Of a DNA stretch of 64,000 bases, positions 1 to 7,420 are shown piece by piece (position 1 is the first letter of the stretch; each line of letters starts with the position of its first letter). The notes under the pieces were generated by a model that was not told where the DNA came from, made no database searches, and saw only the letters and a list, made by a program, of their open reading frames with translations. The stretch is from Odoribacter sp. Z80 (GTDB taxonomy: Bacteria; Bacteroidota; Bacteroidia; Bacteroidales; Marinifilaceae), in assembly GCF_009935865.1 (NCBI RefSeq), contig NZ_QWEL01000011.1, positions 1 through 64,000 of the forward strand, written 5' to 3'. The position numbers and the translations under genes are program-made.

Positions 1-92
1 CCGATGAACAACTTTACACTTTTTTGAAGGAGGAACTTTAGGTGGTCACCTTCATCCGTTTTTAAGGGGGCAAGTTTTCCGTTTTTTCCACA
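1..92. other. Foreign DNA joined to hipA, possible IS end
   Basis: This is the left edge of the window. On the minus strand the HipA-like reading frame stops resembling HipA at about position 93, and the DNA beyond it starts with TGTGG. It carries a partly self-complementary GGTGGTCACC at about 41-50 and no ORF. An insertion-sequence end (IS21-type ends start with TG) would explain this, but no transposase gene is visible, so the assignment is a guess from the break in homology. Confidence 0.25.
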
Positions 93-204
93 AAAACGTA
101 AAGCAATAGCTGTTCGAACCACGAAGTGATTCATAACCCAGCTCACCAATTAGTTCTACTTCCTTGAGCCAGTCAAAATCGGCATATACATATAGGGTCT
201 TCAT
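52..204 (-). pseudogene. hipA: hipA-like toxin kinase, 5' fragment only
   Basis: The frame begins 3 nt after the hipB stop and encodes 50 residues. The first 37 (starting MKTLYVYADFDWL, then IGELGYESLRGS) match the N-terminal subdomain of HipA serine/threonine kinases as found in Bacteroidota. After that it runs into unrelated residues and a TGA. A full HipA is several hundred residues long, so the kinase domain is missing here. Either the gene is disrupted by an insertion and continues beyond the window, or it is a remnant. With no kinase core this piece cannot phosphorylate GltX or act as a persistence toxin. Confidence 0.6.
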
Positions 205-207
205 CGT

Positions 208-528
208 TTACTCCTTTTTTGATGCACGTTCTCTTGTCTTCAAACTCAAATCCTGTAATGTTTTCCCTAGTTTGTCTTCTTTGGCCAACCACAGAATATC
301 ATCGTCAAGTTGTAAAGCATACAACACACGCAAATATATTCCGATTGCCACTGTCGGTGCACCTTTCTCTATTCGTGATACAGTCAACGGAGAACAGGTT
401 GCACGTTCTGCCACCTGAGCCACACTCAGATTCCTGCGTAAGCGAGCCAGTTTAATCTGTTCTCCTACAATCGACATCTTCTGCTCCAATTTTCGGGGCA
501 ACTTAGTTCCCATTGTATTCTTTGCCAT
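208..528 (-). CDS. hipB: HipB-like XRE-family antitoxin/regulator
   Basis: 106 residues. A Cro/C1-type helix-turn-helix spans about residues 22-80, with the usual core VGEQIKLARLRRNLSVAQVA, then SPLTVSRIEKGAPTVAIG, and an LDDDILWLAKEDKLGKTLQD tail typical of HipB partners in Bacteroidota. It would bind its own promoter as a dimer and neutralise HipA. It lies directly upstream of the hipA start with a 3-nt gap, as in normal hipBA operons, but the partner is truncated, so it is probably an orphan antitoxin. Upstream on the minus strand only a weak promoter-like ATCTTTG is seen near 560. Confidence 0.8.
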   Translation of the reverse strand: MAKNTMGTKLPRKLEQKMSIVGEQIKLARLRRNLSVAQVAERATCSPLTVSRIEKGAPTVAIGIYLRVLYALQLDDDILWLAKEDKLGKTLQDLSLKTRERASKKE

Positions 529-1216
529 GTCAATACATCATATAATATGCAAAGATGCTACTTTTTATTTATTTAATGATATATTATACATGAAAAATCG
601 CATCAAAACCATATAATTAGTCATAGACATAGCCATTTGGAATAGAATTTCAAAATTAAATGCCATCATATTATTCATAAGCACCGTATACATCTATTCC
701 GAAATAAAATACTATTCGTTATACAGGCCTAACAAACACTCCTTGCTGTGTCTGTGTTAATATTAGTTTGCCCATTCAAACGAAAAGTAACTTTACTTTA
801 TCCTGTATTCATATATACACGCATTAAAGTAAAACTAAAAGAGGGAAGAAAAGAAATAGCTCTACCAAAATCGAAAGCCACCCAATTATAAGCTAAAAAA
901 TCCGTGAACTCATCTACGATTTTGCATCCATAATCGGCGAAATAATCACAGATAAGCTTTATCTTTGCGAACCGTAAGTTTCAAAGCAAACGAGGATTAT
1001 TTTTCTCTTTTCCCTTCGTTTGAAGACAAACTAAGGTTAAAAACGTTAAATCTTCAATTTTCGGCGAAAAAACAAGTAAATTTTTGAGCAGTCTATCTTT
1101 TAAACCATAAACTACTGATAATCAAATATCATAATATGCTGCATCGGTTCTATACCCCAAACAAGACCTACAAATATTATATTTGACATTCTCCTATTAC
1201 TTACACCCAAAAGCCC
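529..1216. other. Gene-free interval of 688 nt
   Basis: No convincing coding sequence is seen on either strand. The interval is AT-rich. It holds a perfect -7 type box TATCTTTG at 960-967 on the plus strand with no gene directly behind it, a hairpin-forming stretch at 987-1031, and the promoter of the acetyltransferase at 1178-1185. The rest shows no repeat or RNA family that I recognise. Confidence 0.5.
1178..1185 (+). promoter_or_regulatory. -7 promoter box of the CatA-like gene
   Basis: TATATTTG matches the Bacteroidota -7 consensus TAnnTTTG and lies 31 nt before the ATG at 1217. No good -33 TTTG is seen at the expected 19-21 nt spacing. Confidence 0.5.
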
Positions 1217-1840
1217 ATGAAAGAAATTGATCCCCGAAAAACCACGCGTGCCTATGCATTTGAGATGTGGATGAAAGCTCCGATGCCGATGGTGACGTTC
1301 TTCAAGACGCTTGACGTGTCACGCCTCGTGCGGTTAAGCCGGAAGAAAGGTTTAAAATTTAATATGCTGATGTGCTGGTGCATCGGACAGGCGGCCAACC
1401 AGGTGAAAGAATTCTATACGCTTCCCGTGGGTGATAAGTTGATTCAGTACGACACCCTGGCCGTAAATACGATTGTAGCCAATAAAGCCGGAGAGGTCAG
1501 TTCGTGCGATATTCCCTTCTCCAAAGAACTATCCGCATTTAACGCCGACTATCTGCGCCTCACCCGTCAGGTAGTCGAAAGTTGCCAGAACCACGACCTC
1601 ACTGAAAGTATGGTCATCGGCACTTCAGCGCTCGCTCAATATGACATAAACGGAGCGGTAGGTATGTATAGCGGCATTTTTAACAATCCATTTATGATTT
1701 GGGGAAAATACAAGAAAAGACTGTTCCGGACCACACTGACCGTGTCTTTCCAGTTCCACCACACACAGATGGACGGTGCTCATGCCGCCCGTTTCCTCAA
1801 CTTGCTGCAAGAAGAGATAAAAAAGAAGTTTCCCGATTAA
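1217..1840 (+). CDS. CatA-like acetyltransferase
   Basis: 207 residues, the usual size of a type A chloramphenicol acetyltransferase (CAT) trimer subunit. The CAT active-site signature HHxxxDG is present as HHTQMDG at residues 181-187, inside FQFHHTQMDGAHAARFL, giving the catalytic histidine and the structural aspartate. The N-terminal part (FEMWMKAPMPMVTFFKTLDV) also fits the CAT fold. The family transfers acetyl from acetyl-CoA to a hydroxyl. Many chromosomal Bacteroidota CatA-like proteins have no proven antibiotic substrate, so resistance cannot be claimed from sequence. Its stop codon overlaps the stop of the convergent araC-type gene within the shared bases TTAA. Confidence 0.8.
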   Translation: MKEIDPRKTTRAYAFEMWMKAPMPMVTFFKTLDVSRLVRLSRKKGLKFNMLMCWCIGQAANQVKEFYTLPVGDKLIQYDTLAVNTIVANKAGEVSSCDIPFSKELSAFNADYLRLTRQVVESCQNHDLTESMVIGTSALAQYDINGAVGMYSGIFNNPFMIWGKYKKRLFRTTLTVSFQFHHTQMDGAHAARFLNLLQEEIKKKFPD

Positions 1841-2733
1841 TTGGTCAATCGGTATTCATGGGGTGACGTACCGGTCATTTTCCTGAACCACCGACTGAAA
1901 TGTTGCGGGTACGGGAAACCAAGCTCGTAGGAAATTTCGCCGATTGTCTTCCGGCTGCCGACAAGGCGGTTTCGGGCAACATCTACCATCTTTTGCTGGA
2001 TGTGCTTCAAAGCCGAGAAACCGGTTTCCTTTCGCAGCAAATCACTCAGATAATTTGCCGACATACAGAGTTTTTCAGCGCAATATTGGACAGTCGGAGA
2101 GCCATTTTCAGCAGGGACATCAGACGCAAAATAATCGTCGAGCAATTCTTCAAACCGCGCCAGCACATCGCTGTTAGCCTTCTCCCGCGTGATAAACTGA
2201 CGGTCATAAAAACGGACACAGTAATCCAGCAAAAGTTTCAAATTGTCAACAATCAGTGACTTGCTATGCTTGTCTGCGGGATGCCGCAACTCGGCCCGGA
2301 TTTTCGTGATACATTCAATGATGGTACAACGTTCCTGTTCGGAAAGGTGTAATGCTTCGTTTGCATTATATGAAAAGTAAGAATATTCCCTGATTATCTC
2401 AGACAGGAGAGTCCCATGCAAAAATTCCGGATGAAATGCCACAATCCAGCCCTGGGGTTGATGTAGCCGGTCATCATCTGCCGAACCCATGATTTGTCCC
2501 GGAGCCACGAAAAGCATTGTACCCTGCTGATAATCATATATACTGCGCCCATATTTCAAAATGCCACAATCAATGTCTTTTATAAATATACAAAAAATCA
2601 AAAAAAATTTAACGCTCAGACGCAACGGCTTGGCTTCACTTCCGTCTATCACGGTCATTAAAGGATGAAGAGTTTCCACCCCGAAATAATCATTGTATTG
2701 CTGTACGGAATCTATACGTTCTATTTCACTCAT
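1837..2733 (-). CDS. AraC-family transcriptional regulator
   Basis: 298 residues. The N-terminal half (about 1-170) is a cupin-like sensor domain with the pattern YGRSIYDYQQGTMLFVAPGQ seen in many Bacteroidota AraC regulators. The C-terminal 100 residues form the double helix-turn-helix: AEKLCMSANYLSDLLRKETG, then TIGEISYELGFPYPQHFSRW and FRKMTGTSPHEYR. It is divergent from the cupin/decarboxylase gene at 2918, the likely target, and two inverted repeats lie in the shared intergenic region. A -7 box (TAACTTTG, 2738-2745) sits only 5 nt from the ATG, so the mRNA may be nearly leaderless. The effector is unknown. Confidence 0.9.
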   Translation of the reverse strand: MSEIERIDSVQQYNDYFGVETLHPLMTVIDGSEAKPLRLSVKFFLIFCIFIKDIDCGILKYGRSIYDYQQGTMLFVAPGQIMGSADDDRLHQPQGWIVAFHPEFLHGTLLSEIIREYSYFSYNANEALHLSEQERCTIIECITKIRAELRHPADKHSKSLIVDNLKLLLDYCVRFYDRQFITREKANSDVLARFEELLDDYFASDVPAENGSPTVQYCAEKLCMSANYLSDLLRKETGFSALKHIQQKMVDVARNRLVGSRKTIGEISYELGFPYPQHFSRWFRKMTGTSPHEYRLTN

Positions 2734-2737
2734 AGGG

Positions 2738-2745
2738 CAAAGTTA
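2738..2745 (-). promoter_or_regulatory. -7 box immediately before the araC-type gene
   Basis: Read on the minus strand, TAACTTTG matches TAnnTTTG exactly. Transcription starting about 6-8 nt downstream would begin at or within the start codon at 2733. Confidence 0.45.
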
Positions 2746-2789
2746 TTCTTTTTCTGAAAAATCAGGTTATGCCACAAAAGAATCACCGA

Positions 2790-2818
2790 TATAGATAAAA
2801 TTGGTCATTTTATCTATA
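2790..2818. promoter_or_regulatory. Candidate operator, 11-bp inverted repeat
   Basis: TATAGATAAAA at 2790-2800 is the exact reverse complement of TTTTATCTATA at 2808-2818, separated by 7 nt. It lies between the divergent araC-type and cupin genes. It is AT-rich, so some chance symmetry is possible, but 11 of 11 matched pairs is notable. Confidence 0.45.
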
Positions 2819-2822
2819 ATTC

Positions 2823-2837
2823 TGATACACTGTATCA
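2823..2837. promoter_or_regulatory. Candidate operator, TGATACA-C-TGTATCA
   Basis: A perfect 7-bp dyad around one central base. It covers the expected -33 region of the promoter whose -7 box TAATTTTG is at 2851-2858, so a protein bound here could block or recruit polymerase. Dimeric regulators of the TetR, GntR or MarR type prefer such dyads more than AraC proteins do. Confidence 0.45.
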
Positions 2838-2850
2838 AAACAATCAGTTT

Positions 2851-2858
2851 TAATTTTG
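2851..2858 (+). promoter_or_regulatory. -7 box of the cupin/decarboxylase gene
   Basis: TAATTTTG matches TAnnTTTG and lies 59 nt before the ATG at 2918, which implies a leader of about 50 nt. Confidence 0.5.
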
Positions 2859-2917
2859 TTTCAGATAAAAACAAATCACGGTTCTAAAAAGGAAAAGCAT
2901 TTATAATGTAACGGACT

Positions 2918-3733
2918 ATGGACAGAATTTTTTTATTTACAATTTTCAGTTTGTTAACACTTCATGTTATGGCACAGAAAAAGATAGTACAGACGGCAGG
3001 GCGCGACCAACTCGGTGAGTTCGCCCCCAAATTCGCGGAACTCAACGATGATGTCCTTTTCGGAGAGGTATGGAGCCGCAACGACCTGTTGAATCTCCGC
3101 GACCGCAGTTTGGTAACCATCACATCGCTCATCAGCCAGGGCATTACAGACAACTCCCTGACATTTCATTTACAATCGGCAAAAGAAAACGGTATCACCC
3201 GAACAGAAATAGCCGAGACCATCACTCACATTGGCTTCTATGCGGGATGGCCAAAAGCATGGGCCGCGTTCAACCTGGCAAAAAAGGTGTGGGCAGAAAA
3301 CATCACCGGAGAAGATGCCAAAGCCGCATTTCAACAGGAAATGATTTTCCCCATCGGCGAGCCCAATACGGCATATGCCCGATATTTCACCGGCAACAGC
3401 TACCTGGCCCGCATATCAGAAACACAGATACCTTTCTCTAATGTTACCTTCGAACCCGGTTGCCGCAACAACTGGCATATACACCATGCCACCGAGGGGG
3501 GCGGCCAGATGCTTATCGGCATAGCCGGACGGGGCTGGTATCAGGAAGAGGGGAAACCTGCGCAGGAGATTCTGCCCGGCACAGTCATCCACATTCCCGC
3601 AGGTGTAAAACACTGGCACGGTGCAGCTGCCGACAGTTGGTTCTCACACCTCGCTTTTGAAATCGCCGGCGAACATACATCAAATGAATGGCTTGAACCG
3701 GTAACGGAAAAGGAATACAATAAATTAAAGTAA
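2918..3733 (+). CDS. Exported carboxymuconolactone decarboxylase-cupin fusion
   Basis: 271 residues. A signal peptide (MDRIFLFTIFSLLTLHVMAQ) predicts export. Residues about 30-120 form a carboxymuconolactone decarboxylase/AhpD-like helical domain (DRSLVTITSLISQG, then ITHIGFYAGWPKAWAA). The redox CxxC of AhpD is absent, so it is unlikely to be a peroxidase. Residues about 170-255 are a cupin with metal ligands WHIHHATEGGGQMLIG and PGTVIHIPAGVKHWHG. Such two-domain proteins are common next to AraC regulators; their reaction is not established. The divergent AraC gene is the likely regulator. Confidence 0.8.
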   Translation: MDRIFLFTIFSLLTLHVMAQKKIVQTAGRDQLGEFAPKFAELNDDVLFGEVWSRNDLLNLRDRSLVTITSLISQGITDNSLTFHLQSAKENGITRTEIAETITHIGFYAGWPKAWAAFNLAKKVWAENITGEDAKAAFQQEMIFPIGEPNTAYARYFTGNSYLARISETQIPFSNVTFEPGCRNNWHIHHATEGGGQMLIGIAGRGWYQEEGKPAQEILPGTVIHIPAGVKHWHGAAADSWFSHLAFEIAGEHTSNEWLEPVTEKEYNKLK

Positions 3734-3793
3734 ACACTCCACTCATACAACCCCATTCCAGGCAGGCACCAGCAAACTTTCTACCAAAAAAAG

Positions 3794-3821
3794 AAGCCCG
3801 TCTGCTGATACAGACGGGCTT
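3794..3821. terminator. Bidirectional terminator hairpin
   Basis: AAGCCCGTCTG and CAGACGGGCTT form a perfect 11-bp stem with a 6-nt loop. It separates the convergent cupin gene and the lipoprotein operon. A-rich bases lie to the left, so the minus-strand transcript ends with a U-rich tail. Confidence 0.85.
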
Positions 3822-3855
3822 AAAATATCCATTCAATCAGTTGCAACTACAAACA

Positions 3856-4899
3856 TTATTCGCGTATCTCTCCCTTATATACCGCCATTTTAACCAATGT
3901 ACGCTTCGTATTATGCATGTCTGAAACCCAAAGTACGGAATCACACTGCGCATAGATACGCACGGGTTGGGAGAACGCATACCCTTTGATGGTTTTCAAC
4001 TCTTTCACCCATTCTTTCTGCCAGCAGTCGTATATATTGATGGCATTATTATCGCCTGTGGCATACCAACGTTCATCACATAAGGCAAATGTTTTGGGCT
4101 TAAAACCGGAAAAAAGAATCTGGTCATCCACATCAATGGAAGTGCCATCCTGGAAATCATCATTGACCAATGCCGGATTCAGTACACGTATTTTCCTGCT
4201 TTCATAGTCTGTAAGCAGAATATTGCCTGCGGCGTTGACTTGCATATAGTGGGGTGCAAAAGCATTGTTTCCCGGACTGCCACTACTGGAAGCCTGATGG
4301 TAACGTTGTATTTTCTGGTAGTTTTCCGGCGTAACATCCGACTCTTTATAAATGCTGACATTTCCGTTTTTATCGCGTGCATAGATAAGCCCATCCTTCA
4401 CAGCAAGCGCCTGGACTTGAAACACAGGCCCGAACCATTTCCCGTTGCCGATACAAGTAATATAAGTCAGGTCCGGCAATTGGAACACATGAATGCGGGA
4501 CTGGCGTTCAGCAACGTACAATCGGTTGCCTGCCGGAACAATAGCCTCTATCTGACTGCTGAAAGTCTTTTCCTCGCCATTGAACTGCCACGATTTCAGT
4601 GCCCCGAATAATTCTTTTTTCTTTTGGCTGAACATCAGCAAATTGTTACCTGCTTTTCCGGTGTTTGCAATAAAAAGAGTATCTCCCAGATGAGCTACGG
4701 TATAAGGAAGAAAATCTTCCGCAGTTTCCATACCCAAAGTTTCTGCATCAAGCAACATGGCAGCTTCATATGAATAATACCAAAAACTGTTGTATTTTCC
4801 GTCATCGAAACCAGGTACGTGACCATCTTTTTTACTACATCGGATAGTCAGGCCTAAAAACAATATCAGCAGGATATAAATATATACTTTCATGTTCAT
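3856..4899 (-). CDS. Propeller-like surface lipoprotein
   Basis: 347 residues with a lipoprotein signal ending at Cys21 (LGLTIRC). The rest is a series of short beta-rich blades of the kind LFIANTGKAGNNLLMF, RLYVAERQSRIHVF and LIYARDKNGNVSIY, consistent with an NHL/YncE-type beta propeller. It is clearly related to the C-terminal half of the upstream neighbour: both contain TCIGNGxW followed by a GLxxxxDK blade. It lies 24 nt downstream of the metalloprotease gene and is probably in the same transcript. The function is unknown. The start could be Met1 or Met3. Confidence 0.7.
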   Translation of the reverse strand: MNMKVYIYILLILFLGLTIRCSKKDGHVPGFDDGKYNSFWYYSYEAAMLLDAETLGMETAEDFLPYTVAHLGDTLFIANTGKAGNNLLMFSQKKKELFGALKSWQFNGEEKTFSSQIEAIVPAGNRLYVAERQSRIHVFQLPDLTYITCIGNGKWFGPVFQVQALAVKDGLIYARDKNGNVSIYKESDVTPENYQKIQRYHQASSSGSPGNNAFAPHYMQVNAAGNILLTDYESRKIRVLNPALVNDDFQDGTSIDVDDQILFSGFKPKTFALCDERWYATGDNNAINIYDCWQKEWVKELKTIKGYAFSQPVRIYAQCDSVLWVSDMHNTKRTLVKMAVYKGEIRE

Positions 4900-4923
4900 A
4901 TTCTTTTTTAAAGCGACTGTATT

Positions 4924-6999
4924 TTATTTCAATTTACTCATAGGGATAGCATAAACACACGGTCCGTTAATGGTCCGGTCAGTAATGAACAATGTATTGC
5001 GGCGGATACAAAACTTCTCCGGAGATTGTAAGGTAATGTCTCCGATAACCGTATGGTTTTTCAGAATATCCCCCGTTTCGGGATGAATTTCACAAAATTT
5101 CTCCTCTCCGCCAGAACTGACAAACAGTCTTCCGTTGCAGAAATCCAGATCATAAGGAACATTTTTATAAGCCATCTGCCTCATGCGCATGAGGGACATG
5201 CCTTCGCGGATTGTGGTAAGGTCAAACACATCTATACGCTTTGCAGGATGAACAGCATAGAGCCATCCGGATTGTTCGTCCACAGCCATGCCATAAGTAC
5301 CTCTGGCTTCACCCACCCCTTCAAAACGGAGGTATATACGCGGTGCCTTCCCGGCTTCCAGAATCCGCTCTTCCACAGCAACGACACAGCGTTTGTCATG
5401 AATCAGAACAAGCCCTTTATAAAGCAACACATCAAAAGCGTGAACAGTTTGAAAAGGTCCCGTACCCCATGCGCCATTGCCAATACAAGTAAAGAACCGA
5501 TGAGTGGCCGCATCAAAAATCTCTGTGCGGCTGTTTTCATGAGTAACAAAAAGTTTGCCATTGGCCCGGGTAACCCCGTTCGGGCGACCGGAGAACTTCT
5601 CTGTCTCCTCTCCCCGCTTCCATTCCCTAATACTTGCCACATGTTTTTTATTCCCGGATGCCACATTGAATATTTCTAAACTATAATGATTATCAGCATC
5701 ATTCACAACATAGAGGGTATCTCCGTAAACATACACATCTTTAGGCCGAAATGTTGCCGCCGTAGCTCCGGGCACATCCGTATAGTCCAATCTGAATGTA
5801 AGTGGGCCTCCGCCATTTCCTCCCTGGTCCGTTTTTCCCTGCAACGGGGACAAGCCACCGTCCAGAGCATCCAGTTCCGGATCTTCAATGACGTGTTTTG
5901 AAGTCACATATATATCATCGAAATATCTGTTTTTATTTCTGCGGGTGTGTATGAAACGGCGGGAATAAACGGGAAGTTCCTTATCCAGCGACAAATCAAC
6001 ATACACATTATTGCACAGGGTAACCCATCCCGGCCCGGTTTGTTCGTATGTCATATTTCCGTTATGGCCATAGCCCACACAATGCGCAAATTCATGGAAA
6101 ATAGTTTCCGTAATACTTCTATCGTCGGCATAATGTTCCAGATAACAAGACTCATGTATACCGAAAGTAGTTCCACCGCCCAAGCCCATCACTCCTGTCG
6201 TGTAGCCGAAAAGCAACCCGCTATGGTTCAACACTCTTGTCAGCAAAGCATTTTTATCAATAACTGTCTTGTTATTGTCACTATGCAGGGGACCGAAATC
6301 GTGCAATGCCCTTTCAAACCGTTCTGACGAAAACATATAACTCATATTCAGGGCGATTGCCACAGCTTCACGCGTATGTGACGCCATCATCTTGTACCGC
6401 CAGTTCTGATGGGTATCACTGTACCTGCCAAAAGCAATATACCATTTGCAACGGATGGATTGCAGGCGTTTCCAATAAGGGTCGTTACATTCAATGGTAA
6501 ATGTCATATTCTCTTTCATCAAATGCGGATTTGCCATAATCTGAATCTTTTTCCCGCTACGGGTGTAAGCTGTCATGTCTTTAGTAGCAAAAGGAATATG
6601 TACCCGAAGTTGCTGGAACGGCATCACCTTTTCGAGCGACATAAACCTGAACTCTTCCTCATAGCCATCTATAGTTGCCCAGATCGTTACATTCCTCAAA
6701 GCCCTGGGACTGTAAAAACGGAGTTGAAAGTTGTGCTCGTCGTCCATCTGGATTTGCAACGGCTGAGTAACATAAAAGCTCCGCTGGCCGGCATCAAAAA
6801 AAACATCCGGAGATTCGTTGTCGTTCAGCAAATAATACGTGTTTTCCGAATTGTAGTCTGCCTCTGTCAAGGTAACGGGAAAGGCCTTGATATCCTTTTC
6901 CCCCTCTGGCGCCAATTCCTTATCTTTCTGACAACTGACCGCCAATAAAAAAATACCAGCCAAAACAAACAGGCCGGTAGAAAAAAATCTTTTCATCAT
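4924..6999 (-). CDS. Metzincin-type metalloprotease lipoprotein with propeller
   Basis: 691 residues from the ATG chosen at 6999, because it follows AAGAGGA; an in-frame ATG lies 24 nt upstream at 7023. The lipobox ends at Cys23. A zinc-binding HEFAHCVGYGH (HExxHxxGxxH) at about residues 302-312 is the metzincin signature. A region of beta-sandwich character precedes it. After about residue 400 come propeller blades closely related to the downstream protein (FTCIGNGAW). The expected role is cell-surface or periplasmic protein cleavage, with the propeller acting as a binding platform. The protease subfamily was not identified. Confidence 0.75.
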   Translation of the reverse strand: MMKRFFSTGLFVLAGIFLLAVSCQKDKELAPEGEKDIKAFPVTLTEADYNSENTYYLLNDNESPDVFFDAGQRSFYVTQPLQIQMDDEHNFQLRFYSPRALRNVTIWATIDGYEEEFRFMSLEKVMPFQQLRVHIPFATKDMTAYTRSGKKIQIMANPHLMKENMTFTIECNDPYWKRLQSIRCKWYIAFGRYSDTHQNWRYKMMASHTREAVAIALNMSYMFSSERFERALHDFGPLHSDNNKTVIDKNALLTRVLNHSGLLFGYTTGVMGLGGGTTFGIHESCYLEHYADDRSITETIFHEFAHCVGYGHNGNMTYEQTGPGWVTLCNNVYVDLSLDKELPVYSRRFIHTRRNKNRYFDDIYVTSKHVIEDPELDALDGGLSPLQGKTDQGGNGGGPLTFRLDYTDVPGATAATFRPKDVYVYGDTLYVVNDADNHYSLEIFNVASGNKKHVASIREWKRGEETEKFSGRPNGVTRANGKLFVTHENSRTEIFDAATHRFFTCIGNGAWGTGPFQTVHAFDVLLYKGLVLIHDKRCVVAVEERILEAGKAPRIYLRFEGVGEARGTYGMAVDEQSGWLYAVHPAKRIDVFDLTTIREGMSLMRMRQMAYKNVPYDLDFCNGRLFVSSGGEEKFCEIHPETGDILKNHTVIGDITLQSPEKFCIRRNTLFITDRTINGPCVYAIPMSKLK

Positions 7000-7050
7000 T
7001 CCTCTTCGTTTAGAAAATATCATTTTAAATCATTCTTTTTTTTGAGGGGG

Positions 7051-7082
7051 CAAAGATATACATATCAAAAAATATAAACAAA
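7051..7082 (-). promoter_or_regulatory. Promoter of the metalloprotease operon
   Basis: On the minus strand TTTG (7082-7079), a 20-nt spacer and TATCTTTG (7058-7051) match the Bacteroidota -33/-7 consensus exactly. The downstream leader is about 45 nt. Confidence 0.8.
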
Positions 7083-7141
7083 GATGTCTTTCCCATATTA
7101 GCAGAGAAAAATCATCACATAAAAAAATTTAATACAAAAAA

Positions 7142-7172
7142 TTTGTATTGTATCACAAAAGCATTACATTTG
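7142..7172 (+). promoter_or_regulatory. Promoter of the tRNA-Thr/tRNA-Glu unit
   Basis: TTTG (7142-7145), 19-nt spacer, TACATTTG (7165-7172): an exact -33/-7 match, 49 nt before the tRNA-Thr 5' end. Confidence 0.8.
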
Positions 7173-7221
7173 TACCGCTTTTCGATAGGATGTTTTCCTA
7201 AAGAAAACATTCGATGCAAAT

Positions 7222-7293
<72 letters not shown>

Positions 7294-7301
7294 CAGGATG
7301 G

Positions 7302-7325
7302 AAGTCTGCAAAAGCAGGCTTTTTT
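7302..7325 (+). terminator. Hairpin with T-run between the two tRNAs
   Basis: AAGTCTGC and GCAGGCTT pair (one G-U) around AAAA and are followed by six T. It may terminate or attenuate between tRNA-Thr and tRNA-Glu, or serve as a processing site. Confidence 0.5.
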
Positions 7326-7338
7326 CAATAGACACTAC

Positions 7339-7410
7339 GGCGCTATCGTCTAGGGGTTAGGACGTAAGATTCTCATTCTTAAAACAGGGGTTCGATTCCC
7401 CTTAGCGCTA
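7339..7410 (+). tRNA. tRNA-Glu (CTC)
   Basis: 72 nt. The acceptor GGCGCTA pairs with TAGCGCT (G1-U72 wobble). The D-arm GTCTAGGGGTTAGGAC is typical of bacterial tRNA-Glu. The anticodon stem TAAGA/TCTTA surrounds TTCTCAT, giving anticodon CTC for GAG, and the T stem is AGGGG/CCCCT. CCA is not encoded. A TTC isoacceptor must exist elsewhere to read GAA. Confidence 0.9.
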
Positions 7411-7420
7411 CAAATTCCCC

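Noticed and set aside
1217-1840. Chloramphenicol resistance gene
   Set aside because: The HHxxxDG fold is right, but substrate cannot be predicted for this chromosomal CatA-like protein.
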